Notes under the pieces: generated by a model
Database searches by the model: none
Seen by the model: only the letters and a program-made list of their open reading frames with translations
Told to the model about the DNA's origin: nothing
Source of the DNA: Linum tenue
Taxonomy: Eukaryota > Streptophyta > Magnoliopsida > Malpighiales > Linaceae
NCBI GenBank assembly: GCA_946122785.1
Contig: CAMGYJ010000011.1
Coordinates: 25,421,007 to 25,485,006, forward strand
Direction: 5' to 3'
DNA: 64,000 bases
Shown: piece after piece, positions 22,920-34,821 of the stretch
How positions within the stretch are numbered: the first letter of the stretch is position 1
Layout: every line of letters begins with the position of its first letter
Position numbers and translations under genes: made by a program

Positions 22920-23370
22920 AAATGTATTTTCCCAATGAGTTACTATGTTTATCTCAATTTTTATGCTTATGGTTTATTGTTTTTAGATTGTTTATCATTA
23001 TTTTGTGTATGTTATGGGATACTCCTCGTATATGATAACTATATAGTTTTGCATATATGTTTGATGGGAAACTGCGCATGTATGCTTATCGATTAGTGAT
23101 TATTATCTTTGATTGAAAGTATATTTTCATGAGCATTGTGAAAATAATAAATTAGTCAAAAATAATATCCAATAGATTTTTCTATAACAATATACCTTCC
23201 TCAACATAATATAAAACATTATTTGTAGTTGGTCACTCCAAACTTTTGACACAACTTCCAAACAGTTGTTATTCATAAGTGGTATAATATGTGTACAAGG
23301 AGGTTGTGTCCACGCTTCCTGTCTATAGTGGATTGAGGTTTGACATTACGTAACCTAATTTATGGGCTTA
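22920..23370. other. AT-rich intergenic DNA
   Basis: No gene or repeat recognised between the MITE and the next solo LTR. Confidence 0.4.
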
Positions 23371-23375
23371 GACCA

Positions 23376-24914
23376 TGATCGATTCATTCGGTGCAAGTCA
23401 TTGTTAGTAGTTTGCACGTATCAATAACTACCCCATTCTAGGCCAAGTTTAACATATAATGGCGTTGTCATATAGTGGTAATCAAGGTCATATTCACTCG
23501 GGTCCCAGTACCCTAGTCTACTTACCACGTTGTTGTTATCTAGCTGATCAGTTTAAGGGGTTGTGTTGGAGGATTTGAGTGAAATAACTAGTAGAGAGAA
23601 TAAGCAAGGATAGAAGCAAGTACATCGGGGAACTAACCCTCGCTCTAGCCTAGGTCTATAATGCAAATGTCTAAACATGTTGGGTTAAGCAAATGTGGTG
23701 AGTGAGCTATTTTGCGTGGGCCTTCTTGATTATCCACACCCCTCCGAGTACGCCATACCTATCCCATTGTCATCTCGGTATAGGCTCACGTATCTGGGGT
23801 TTAAGAATTTAGCTCCTTTCAATGGGTGCTATCCACCATCCACAGCAAGGTTTCATCCCGGGTTCCATCTAGGAAGGCATTATAGTGACAGGGTTTCGGT
23901 CGCCTCGTCCACCACAAGACCTAATTCCTAATCTGCCAAATGGCGCATACCCGTCTAACCCTAAAACTTCATACCCGATGTAGAAGCTCAAGTAGGCTAG
24001 TAGAGAAGATTAGGGCGAATTACCCAAGCATAATTAAAACTAGAAGAAGCATTGAAATCACCTAGACAAACACATCCATTCAAAACCCTAATATATTCAT
24101 TCATTACATAATAGCCCTAAAACTAGGATTTGGGGGTTAAAATCCCTAGTATCTTAAGAGACTACTCCATAAAAGAGAGAAGAAGATACATAGAAGAATT
24201 TGGGGAAGGTTTGATGTTGAAGAAGATGGTTCCTCTCCTCTAGCTTTTCCTTCCTTCAGCTTCTCTCTCTTCTCTCTCTTCTCTCTCTAAACCAGAAGTT
24301 TCTATCTCAAAATCAGCTCTCTTAAAATGGGGGAAGAGGTCCCTTATTTATACACTTTAGGAGGATGGACAAGTTCACGGCCGAGTAGGGGGAGTTTGCG
24401 GTCTTGATCTTTTCCTTCGAGCTTGTGATCTTCAGGCGTCACCATTTTGGTCTTCATTTCTGCGAGTTCGGGGGCTGACTTCACGATCGCGATCCATGAG
24501 TCGTGGTTGCGAATTTCCTCAGGGTCAGGAAAGACGGTGAATGTGATTCAACCGTCAAAACTTTTTGTCTTCTCTTGGGTGTCTTCCTCACAAAGTTCAC
24601 GCCCAAGGGCTCAATATTCGTTGTCGCAAACTATGTTCCTCAGGCCGTGATCTTCTCTCCTGCTTCACGGTCTGCTGTCTCGGTCGAGATCTTTCCCGTC
24701 AGGCTGTGATCATCAGCTTCCTGCCCATTTCACTACAATTGTGCCCTTTTCGTACCTAATTCACATGTATTGTCTAAAGCACTCTAAATCACGACATAAT
24801 CAAATAGGAACGAAGTAGGGATGCAATCAAATATTTTTTTCAGATAATGCACATGAATTAGCACGAAAAGAACCTAAATATGAAGGGTAAATAACACGAA
24901 TTCGGGTGTTATCA
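23376..24914 (-). mobile_element. Solo LTR of the TGATAACACC subfamily
   Basis: Plus-strand ends TGATCGATT..GTTATCA, 1539 bp, with perfect GACCA target duplications (23371-23375 and 24915-24919). Same family as the LTR at 36345-38948 and aligns in inverse orientation. GC-rich cluster at about 24370-24720 with 'ttcacg', 'gcgatc' and 'gatcgcgat' words. TATA-like TGTATAAATAAG (minus strand, about 24342-24354) lies just downstream of it. Confidence 0.85.
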
Positions 24915-24919
24915 GACCA

Positions 24920-26681
24920 TCTCCGAGGGGAGTGCTAAATTGCTAGACTCAGTTTGGCACTTTGACTTCCAAAAGTGCTAATTTAGTTTAGTGTAGTGTT
25001 CATAACTTTAACTATATAGTTTGTAAATTATTTTTACATAGGTAGTAATTCGTAACTAAGAAAACATTTCAAACTAATATTTTAATCAGACAAATAAAAA
25101 ATTATCGTTCAATATGATGTCACCAGTGACAAAAGCACAATAACTTGTTAAGATAACCATAGATTCATCACATGTTTTTTTAGATTGAGTTGTTCCATCA
25201 TTTATTCATTCAACTTTAATCAGATTGAATTGTGCCATCAATTGTTTATTCAGCTTTAATCAGAATGAGTATGTCACCAACTATTCATTCATCTTTGGCC
25301 ATTATTGCAGAAGGAATAATTTTGTGTTTCTACAAATGAATCCTAAAACTTGGTCATTCTACTCATCCAACATTCAACCGACTTTCTTGAAAAAACTATT
25401 CATCTTTCATTCATCTCTCTAGCCTCCCAAAAATCTTATTATTCTCGATATTTCTTAACACCAGACTCCCTGATTTTCATTCTCATTTTGACATATGGGT
25501 TTTCAGGATGAACTCCTTAATACGAGACCATGGATCAATAAATCGTGATCGTGTTTATTATATGTGTACTCTTCCCAATTTCACGATTACCAAATGTCAT
25601 TTATTAAACCCTCAAGTGATTATCTTAATCATGATCAATAAAATGTATAAGATCACTTCATAAATCATTCAAAATAAATGAACTATGTGGACTTTGATCC
25701 CAACTATTCAGGCACGTAGGCAACTAACAAGTTCGAGTTCATCTAACAAAATCTCTCCCCTTAAGCAATAAATATCAAATTACCTCTCTTAAATAAGCAA
25801 AAAATTTCTTAATCTCGTATCAATAGAACTTGTTAAGATCCCCTTTTATACAAAAAACACTCAAAATTATCAAACTACGTGAAATTTCATCCTGACTACT
25901 CGGGTACGTAGACAACCAATTAGTTCAAGTCCAACTAACCAAATATCTTAATATTCGCGTACCAGATACTCGATTTTGTCCCTAAGGCTGAACTGAACCA
26001 CAATAATGTTTGATCCATTACCAGCTAAGATCGATGGCGACTCCGAACATTACAGGGGGGAGCCCCCAATTCCGAGGAACAGTTGCGACAACACCTATAA
26101 GAAAATTCTCTAATTTAAAGTTTCTAAAAAACACTTGCCAAATTCCTAGATGCTCAAGTGATCAATTAAATAATCGCTTTCAATTTTTTATTTGAGGTGA
26201 GTGATAAAGTTTGGGTTTATAGCATTTTATGTCCCGCTACTATTTCAAATTAACATACGTACCCATCTGCTAATTTTTTGAATAAATGTACCCCTCATCT
26301 ATCAATACATAACAAACATGTCCTTCCGTCACTATATCTCAAGCGACTGTCATGGAGGAAATGACTACATTACCCTTTCTTTAATATAATTAATATCCCA
26401 AATGAAAATAGAAGAAATTATTAACTTTCTCTATCAGTTTTTCCTTTTCCATTCACAAAATATACCAGATTTCCAAACCGAACTAACCATGCATGAATGT
26501 AATTGCCAAATAAACCGAAATCATATTAGTTGCTAACCCTATAAGGGGTTAGCACCATACTAACTAGTATATTAACCATCAGATTAAAAGCTAATCCTAG
26601 GGTCATAATTAAATAGAGGATAATTTAGTAAATATACTATCAAACCTTAATACTAGGGGTGGACAATGGGCGGGTTGGGTG
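24920..26681. other. Intergenic, possible Ogre/Tat LTR end
   Basis: No gene. Two copies of an 'actactcgggtacgtagrcaac..gttcragtc' block (about 25690-25745 and 25880-25945) and a TGGCGACTCC word (26035-26044) resemble the end of an Ogre/Tat-type LTR and its tRNA-Arg primer site. 26650-26681 ('taggggtggacaatgggcggg') looks like the end of a hAT-type element cut by the next LTR. Confidence 0.3.
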
Positions 26682-28212
26682 TGACTCGCTCTGACTATCA
26701 CAATAAAATACCACCTAAGTCCCAAGTATAAACCTTAGATGGGTGCAATATAAGACAAGTATGTTTAAATATCGACCCGGGCAAACCCATGTACCGCTAA
26801 TTAGTTTTAGTGAAAATGAAGGTCTAAAACTAAACTACTTTGCAAAGGTAAAATGGATTTGACACTAATTGAGAAGGCTTCACCCGGGTGTTGCTTCCCC
26901 TAGCTAACAATTACGACTTGAAGAATCGAACGACCGTGTGTGGTTAGGGGATTATGAACCGCAAGGAAGTCCAAAAAGTAACCACGACTACCCTCTTAGT
27001 CTCTAGGTTGAGGAAATGGGATATGATCCAAGCCGCTAATGCGACCCTATCAACCTATCGACTAAGGAAAGGTTAGCCTTCACCCTCGAATTGGAGTTCG
27101 GACGACCACACACAACCAAACCCTAAGTGCTAATACGAAATAGGAGGTTTGCCCTTAATTAACCTAGAATAGGAGGCATGAAATGCCCAAGGAAACCCAT
27201 CTCTAATAGAACATCTTAGGTTAAGGAGGGTTCTCTCTAAACTAGTCTAGGAGGCTTTGAATGCCCAAGGAAACCCAACTCAAATTGAGCCTCTTTGGAT
27301 AAATGAGGTTTTCTCTCTAAGCTAGCCTAGGAGTCATGAAATGTCCAAGAACACCCATCTCTAATTGAGCCTCTTAACCTAAGGAGGTCTCCTCTCTAAG
27401 CTAGGTCAACATAGCACACACAATCATCATGAAAAATACCTTCACATTCACATTAAACACAACCACACACGAATCATTCAATTCATACAAGCATTAACAT
27501 ATTTGTAGCTAGGGTTTACAAACACCCAAGTGAAAGAAGGGACTACTCCATGCTAGGAGAAGGGAAAACACAAGAAAGGGAAAGGAAAACCATTAAGAAG
27601 ATGAAGTCTTGCTCCTTGTGTTGAAGAGATCCTCCTTTGGGGGAGGAATTCCCAAATCCTTGCTTGGAGATGAAATCCTAGCTTCTCCTCTTCTTTGGTT
27701 CGTCACTTTCTCACTCTAAAATTCGAAGAAGAAGAAGAAGTTTCTCACACTAGGTCTCCCTCTCTTCTTCCTTTCCGCTAGCTCTTTAAACCAAGATCGA
27801 GCCCAGTTCACGGCCCTGAACATCGAAACGCGTCAGTGAACACAGTGTTTGAATCAAAACGCACCGCTTCACATCCCGGGGTCACGGTTTGTTGCTTCTG
27901 TTCACAGACTTAGCGACCGTGAACAACCTTGGTGTCAGTAACCTCAAAACCCTCTCTGAACGCTCCTTGGTGCACGGATTGTGGCTCCAGTTCATTGTCC
28001 TGTAAGACCGTGAACTCCCATGTCAGACCGTGAACTGCGGCTGTCTCCTCCTCTTTGCCCGGACTTTGCTCAATTTCGACTCCGGGGTTAGTTTCACGTG
28101 TTAGGAGCTGAAACACAAGAAACCTCGCATAAAACCATCCTTTTTTGGAGTTCAATTGCAACAAACGTCACAACAAAACGGGGATAAAAAGTGTATAATT
28201 AGGCTCGAATCA
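26682..28212 (-). repeat. 3' LTR of element C
   Basis: TGACTCGC..CGAATCA, 1531 bp, GTTCACGG subfamily. Palindrome cluster at about 27800-28040. A TTTAAA sequence (about 27785) is the only TATA-like word near it. A short GAA run (27724-27739) is at the position of the long AGA array in the F LTR. Confidence 0.75.
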
Positions 28213-30250
28213 CTCCCTCACATTTAGATGTTTGCTTGTGTCCAAGCAAACCATTTCACACAAGGTAATCTCTCAACCTAACAAAAATGCTTCGGGGACA
28301 AATCAAAGGGCACAAAGTGCCGAATCTCAATGGCTATTGGCAATTAACACATGGACCGTTGCAAGCAATACTGACATCCACCACAAACGACATTCGAGAT
28401 CACAAAAACGGGAAAACGAAAAGTTCTCACCTTGTTCATTAATCAATGAAGGTCTCAACAAGATCACTTATCAACCACAACTAACCATGCATAACATTCA
28501 AGTCCAAGTAACAAACGAATGGGCCAAGCAAGAATGAATCACTCACTCTCTCAACCAGTGGGGTTGGGACCTTTTTGGTGAAAAGAGTGTGCACAATCAT
28601 CAACACTCGGCCCTTTCGTCTCTTCATCACGGCAGCAACCTCTAAATGTTAGAGTTCACAGGACGATTGTCATCACTAGCTTGTCCGGAGGTCTTAGACA
28701 CGGGTTCAAATGACTAGAAATTGTCTTGGACATGGAGAAAAGGCTTTTTGGGTGGTGGCATACACATCATGAGGTCCTACATATTTACCCTAAACCTGAA
28801 GGTTCTATGGTTTCGACTACGAATCTTCCCTACACACAATTGCCACTAGCATCTGCCAAAAACCTTGCTTCTCCCTTCCAAACTATCACCCATCATGAAC
28901 TACCCATAAGCGCTCTTCCTCGGTCTACTCTTGCTATCACATCTCGACTTAGTAGTGAAGGATTTCTAAAACAATATGGGGGTTTCAATGGTTTCCGTGC
29001 CAATAAACCCCACTTAGAGCATACTCTTTGAATCTTTTGTAGCACTATCTACTTTATTCCTCTTTTTCGATTCTTTTTTCTTTCTACTTTCCTTTTCTTT
29101 CTTTTACTCTTTTCTTTTCTTTTGAGGGGGGGGGGGGGTTGTACTAGAGAGTTAAACACTTGCCACTTTACCTTTAACAACCAATGCTCTCTTTTAAGAA
29201 CTCACTCCAACACTACTCTTCTCTCTTTAATTCCTAGCAAGAACTGCACACAATCCTCCTATGTAGAACCTCAATGGAACTCAAAAGCGAGAGCTCCGAG
29301 ACACAAGGAAGAATCCTTTTAGACACGAAGCAAGGACGGGGTTCGTTCTATCAAACACCATTAATCTTACAAGCAACAAACTCCTACACGAGAATGACCC
29401 CCAAAGTCACAAGGCTCAAAGGGGTTGACTAGGGATAAAGCATTTCGAGACAATCAACATTTGGGCGTGGACTAATCCTATGCCTCCATCATACTCACTA
29501 GTGACAATTGTGATGCTACTCGCCATGGTAAGAGGGATCTAAGCACACAAGAATAAAACGATCGACTCAAAACTCACATGGCTACCTAGTCACCCAATCA
29601 TCCATTCCAATTTCACAAAACACAATGCATGGCAATTGTAATCAACAAGTAATCGAGTCAAGACATCCATTCATTTTTGCACACATGAGAACTAAACTTT
29701 TGCACTATCCTAATGCACCACTCAGTCATCATCATAGGAAATACTCGATCACATGCAAAATTCAAGGTCAACGCCAATAAACACGAGATTCTCCTACAAA
29801 CCGACCACTTTGATCATGCAAACATTGCTTGGAGCCCTCAAATTTTTCAAATTTGGGAATATAGCAAGGCTTGAAGCATCAAACACACTCACACAAGCAT
29901 AAGAATAAACTACCCACCACACTTAAGTTCGACATTGCCCTCAATGGCGTAAGATAGGGGTAGAACGATGTTACCGCTTGGCTTGGTGAGTGAAAGTTGG
30001 AATTTTTCCAGGGTAGAAGAGTTTAGCTTCAAGGAGAAGACAACAAAAAACACACACAAACAAACAGAACACATTCTCGCTCGAGGCGAGGCTATTACAC
30101 AAAATAATACGATAGTAGTAGTTTTTCACATATACTAAATAAAAGAAAGAAAGAAAAAAAGAAAGAAACAACAGAGTTCAGTTTTCCAAGTGGAGAAGTG
30201 GGGCGAAAAGAATCGGCTCTCCCACATGTATCACTCGTCGATTACCTCTC
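28213..30250 (-). other. 3' non-coding region of element C
   Basis: No coding capacity seen. From the LTR outward: purine tract, perfect stem-loop GTTTGCTTG-N4-CAAGCAAAC (28230-28251, 17 nt from the LTR), about 1.6 kb of conserved non-coding sequence with a 13-base G run (29126-29138), the long stem-loop (29826-29876) and the purine-rich block (29915-29945). Confidence 0.6.
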
Positions 30251-31260
30251 ACTGGGTCGAAGGCCCCAGCTCATCATCTAGAATGAGGCCCTAGGGATGA
30301 GCGATCCGCTCGAGCAGGTCGGTCTGCCGGTCAAGCCGGGAAGTGACGCCCAAGACGTGGATCTCTAGACGGTCCATCCTCTCCACTAGGGGCTCCCCGA
30401 AAGTGGACGGACCGGCACAGAATGGTGCTGCTGCTACTGCTGGTTGTGGTACAGGGTGCTAGAGCGCAGGACACCGGCAGCGGCCGGGAGCTCGAGCAAG
30501 TGGATGCTCTAGAGGTGGACCCTCTGCATTGGGCTCCACTGGAGCCGGGTCAACTGCTGGTCTCATGAATCCTGAGGTTCGGAGCACCTCAAGGTACTCT
30601 ACCCCACGCTCTCCCTGAAGCACAAGATTCTGGTTATAGAGAGTCGCCACTAGGAAGGGATCTGTCCGGCCAACGACGGAGCACAACTGTAGATCCACCT
30701 GAAAATGTCAGGCGAGCCTGGCGATGATTCCCCCCATGTGCATAGTGTCCACCCTGTTCCTCCCCAAACACCATGCGAATGAGGTGGCAATTAGATATCC
30801 CTAGTAGATCAGCTATGCTGGATGCCTCATCTAAAAGAGAGCAAGCAACCCTCTGTTTGCGAGCAAGTGTCCTCACTGCGAGCTGGGTACGACGGATCGG
30901 GTGAGCAGCGTGTGCATGATCCTCCACGGGGTCCTCAGCTTCACCGCATTGTTGCGGCTAGCCTCGAACTCATCCTGCTCGTGCTCGGAGAGGCAGAGGG
31001 CACGGAATGCGGCCTGGTAGTGGAAGTCGACGGTGTACTGCCGCTCCGTCATCGTTATAAATGTCGTGTCGAGCCCAATGGCATGGGCGAATGCATCATA
31101 AGTCAGCACTCGTGGCTGACCGCCCAGCATAAACTCCACGTAGGGCCGACTCTTCTTGCTGGTCGGGACGATGTGGGCGAAGGTGGAGTTGAACTCCACA
31201 CAGAGCTCGTGGTAGATGAGCTCATCCATAAAAAGCAGCTGGCGCCACTAGGGATGAAAG
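30250..31260 (-). pseudogene. ATHILA ORF-1 remnant of element C
   Basis: The longest open piece (30873-31229) carries WRQLL upstream and FMLGGQPRVLTYDAFAHAIG, the typical ATHILA ORF-1 block also seen in D (FRLGGECRILSYYGLARALG) and E. C-terminal pieces continue in other frames (30634-30927, 30459-30698), so it is frameshifted. The N-terminus is lost at the junction near 31340. Confidence 0.6.
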
Positions 31261-31931
31261 GAGACCCCAGACATCGCGGCTCGGCACCTGAACAGGTTAA
31301 ACATGTCCACGTCCAGCTGCCAATGTGGCCCAATCTCTTAAGGTTTGGTGAGGAGGAAATAAGCTACAGGATGACTCCAATTTCGAATTTTCACAAGTAT
31401 TACACCGCCTACCACACCATCTTCAAGCCCCGAGATAGAATGGTTCAATATGGTCTCCCATGTTGACCCCCATGACAATCAAGTTGAAGGAGTGAGTGAT
31501 ACTTGCAAGGCTATGAAGAAACCGAGCAAGGATAAGTTTTCTTGCAAAAGGGAAACCCAAGGATAAGTTAGCTCGTGAGGAAGTTCAAGTACCGGATGCG
31601 GCTTCCGAGAGACTCCATGTTCTTCACCTTGGACTTCACCACAAGTATGACTTCTATGAAGGGTCATCGGTGAAAAACATTGATCTCTCCATTTGACCTT
31701 AAGGAGTCAAGTCCGGCGAAAATAATTTTAAAGGCGCGCTTGTAGGGAGGCAACCCAATATTTTGGTTTGCGTATCTTGCCCTTTACTTCTTGATTGAAT
31801 AATAATTTGATTAGTACTTAGAAATGCATGATTGATACAACTTAGCCCTAACTTTTGGATGTTTGATTGAATGTTTGGATGAAATTTTGCACTTAGGGAA
31901 GTGGATAAAATTAGTTGTCCTAAATAGGGAA

Positions 31932-32011
31932 AAGATCGCGGTTGTGAGGCTAAAGACCGCGGTCGCGATCTTGGATACCCTAGTCCGCGATCTTGCTCAT
32001 CTCTATTTAAG
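31932..32011 (+). promoter_or_regulatory. Internal promoter-like module of element E
   Basis: Inverted repeat AAGATCGCG (31932-31940) / CGCGATCTT (31964-31972), a further CGCGATCTT at 31986-31994, then a TATA-like CTATTTAAG (32003-32011). This repeats the GATCGCGG-type cluster plus TATA box of the element's own LTR (37640-37950). It lies between the hallmark block and ORF-1, on the ORF-1 strand. Promoter activity is inference. Confidence 0.5.
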
Positions 32012-32631
32012 TAATGCCAGCCTCTTTAGATCTTAGTGTGTTCATTTTCTCACACCTTTCTAGATCTACATGTCATTACTCTCCACCCCTCTTTACTCTT
32101 CCAATCTACCTTCTTTAATCTCATTTTCTAGCATCTTTTGAGAAGGATTATTAATTGCTTTTGGATTCTCAACATATCCCCTAGCAAGATAAGATACACT
32201 TTCTCATGTTTTTATGTTTTTCAATAACTTATCTTGCCAAACATGCGTTGAATGCTTGAAACCTTTAATGGTCATTCTCTACCTAGGATGACATCTTTTT
32301 GGCATGAGATTGTTTCTCCTCTCTTTAATGAACCACATATGTTACTTTAGAAACTTTGGTGGGTTGTTCTCATGCATTCAATTCATTTTCAAAAACCAAC
32401 CACCAAGTGTTCGTAGAAAGTCCCTAATCATATAGAGTTCATTATTTTCAATTCTTTTATGTACCAACTTCATTGCATGGGGGTGACGTTCCTTAATTTT
32501 TTTCTACATTGATTTGGAACATCCTTTATTGCATTATCTTGGAGCTATACCTCTATTTAATTTCCCCCTCATAAAGTCATACCAACTTCTTAGTTTCACT
32601 CAAGTGTGGGGGAAGAATTTAGGGGTCTAAT

Positions 32632-33293
32632 TAGGGCTGGAAGTTTGGTACCGGTATTTGGGATATACCGAATACCGTACCGAATTTGTCTATATTTGGT
32701 ATTACCGAATACACGTATTATTTTGTGGGATTGGGATTGGGATTGAATTTCAATTGTTATTCGGCATTAGGGATTACGGGATTGGGATCGGTATATACCG
32801 AATTACCGATCAATACCGAAATATAAGCTAGTGTGTATTTTATCCTCTCAACTAAACTCTCTCATTCAATACTACGCGACCCTCAACCACCAAAAGTGTC
32901 ATTTAATTATACATAGATCATTACATCACAATTTCACACTAGTATTAGTCGTCTCTCAACCTCAAATTCGTCAAATTAAAGATTACCAATTACAAGAACT
33001 TAAGATGTTAGCTCTAGGCAACTCAAGACTATTTGCTTAGTCTCTTTGCTATAAATTAAACAATAAAATCTCATTTATATATTTAATCATTAATTGCAAA
33101 GGTAATTAATTATGTATTCGATAATACCGATTGGGATACCGAGGTACCGATTGGGATACCGAAATTATTTAGGGATTGGGATACCGAAATTATTTAGGGA
33201 TTGGGATTGGGATTGATTTTAGGGTGTAATTCGGTATTCGGGATTTTGGTATTTGGTATTGGGATACCGATACCGTATCGATTTCCACCCCTA
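32632..33293. mobile_element. Non-autonomous hAT element 1
   Basis: Ends TAGGGCTGGAA and (reverse complement) TAGGGGTGGAA; perfect 8-bp duplication GGTCTAAT (32624-32631 and 33294-33301); 662 bp. Many subterminal ATACCG / CGGTAT words in both orientations, as expected for transposase-binding motifs. No transposase. Confidence 0.85.
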
Positions 33294-33392
33294 GGTCTAA
33301 TGATAGTTCATTGGAATGCTATCCTTTTGAAATGTGATTCTTGGATTGATGGTTTTTGCAAATGTGTACCACTTGTTTTGTAGGATAATATA

Positions 33393-34821
33393 CAAATCCA
33401 AAGGCATGGCTCATCATCTTGCACCTCTCGTCCTCGCCAAGGTTAAAAGAAGAAAACAAGGAAATCCAAATCAAAAGAAGTGCTTATTGAAGAACCTCAT
33501 TCAACCTTACATTTTCAACATCCATCAAGGATACTCCATCGAGATGAGAAAGCAAATGTGGAAGGCGGCGTTGAGCACATTACTCACTACTTTTTGGAAC
33601 ACATACCCGAGCAATTCAAGAGCAAGCTTCTGTGGCTTCAAGGATTACCTCTAGGCGAAAGTTCTTGTTTTAATTGGACCCTTTTTGCCCAACTCGGAAT
33701 TGCATATGCAATCCGCTCTAAAGTAAAGAAGTAGGAATGGCTCAAGTTGCTCTCTATTAAAGAGAATATATATTGGGTGCGTGTTCTAGAGTTTATCAAT
33801 ACTCTCACTATCTGATATATGAGGGGTGCCGCCGACCTTGAAGATAACATCTAGTTTCAACTCGGAGGAGAACATCACCATTTGTAGATCCGGGAGTTCA
33901 CTAGAGCGATGGACATCTACCCGGCGAGTTTCATTGATTCATCTAATGACTTTGCTACCTTTACATGGGAATCCAACTTCCCTTGTTTCAAGACATTCTA
34001 TGAGAATGAAGTCAAGAAACCCGATAGTCGAGAATGGGATGTAAAGTTGTCAAAAGCCAGTGAAGTGAAGCCGGAGTAGAGACTCATACACCACGTGATC
34101 ACTAGATGTGTGGGAGGAAAGAACTAGAGCAAAGGCAACCTAACCGCTTGAGACATCACCTTGTGTCATAGCATGCATCTTCAATGATCACTCCATCTCT
34201 GGTTGTCTATCTTATCTATATTCAAGTGCTACGAGACAGATCACCAACTTGTCGCACTTCACAGAGGAGTGCTTGTCACCCGAATTGGCAGATATTTCCA
34301 AGTTGACTTCGGAGTCGTACTATTTTGAATGGATAGCCACACCGTTCCTATGTCCTTTGAGTTTTTGAAGTCAAAGGTTAAGGTGCTACACATGAGCAAT
34401 GATGGCATTTGGGGGGGAGGGGGGTTCAAGGATTCCCATTTCCACCACCAATACTTTGGAGATGGAAGGGAAAATTTTCCTTCTTCCGAAAGTTAGAATG
34501 GCAAGGGGCCGAAGAGGTTTGGAAACCGAGGAAAATCAAGAAGAGAGTGTGCATGAAGGAGGAGATGCACCTATTCCCACTCTTAAATCGATTCACCCAA
34601 CGAGCAACAATGCAAGAGATTATAGGATTGAGGTGATGATAGCGGCCATCCTTCACAACCAACTAAGGGAGAAGGAGGCGCGGCTCCATATCATGGCGTG
34701 CGTCCATGCGATCATGGAGAAGATGAACATTCCGATCGACGATGTATCGGCCACATTCAACCGCTTCGACTCTCCAACACCTCTACACGAGGAAGAAGAA
34801 GGACCCTCCGAGGAGGAATGA
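33393..34821 (+). pseudogene. ATHILA ORF-1 of element E, ten stops, one frameshift
   Basis: One frame runs from about 33393 to about 34410 with stops at 33444, 33732, 33813, 33852, 33885, 34077, 34125, 34149, 34185 and 34326 (5 TAG, 4 TGA, 1 TAA) and no indel. It contains NWTLFAQLG (about 33670), FQLGGEHHHL then IREFTRAMDIY (about 33855-33920) and LVTRIGRYFQVDF (about 34267-34305), all ATHILA ORF-1-like. A G-rich run at about 34410-34424 shifts the frame; the acidic C-terminus is open at 34399-34821. A splice-acceptor-like 'cttgttttgtag' ends at 33382, just before the frame. Start codon uncertain. Confidence 0.65.

Larger units (their letters stand above)
26682..31340 (-). mobile_element. Element C: 3' half of an Athila-like element
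   Basis: Minus strand: ORF-1 remnant (30250-31260), 3' non-coding region, pre-LTR stem-loop (28230-28251), 3' LTR (26682-28212). The 5' LTR, primer site and gag-protease are missing. The right boundary is a junction with the oppositely oriented element E, somewhere in 31340-31480. The internal part is closely similar to the matching part of D (42568-45740) and F. Confidence 0.7.

Noticed and set aside
30822..31466. 214-residue plus-strand frame, the second-longest open one
   Set aside because: Antisense shadow of the ATHILA ORF-1 remnant of element C; no homology on this strand.
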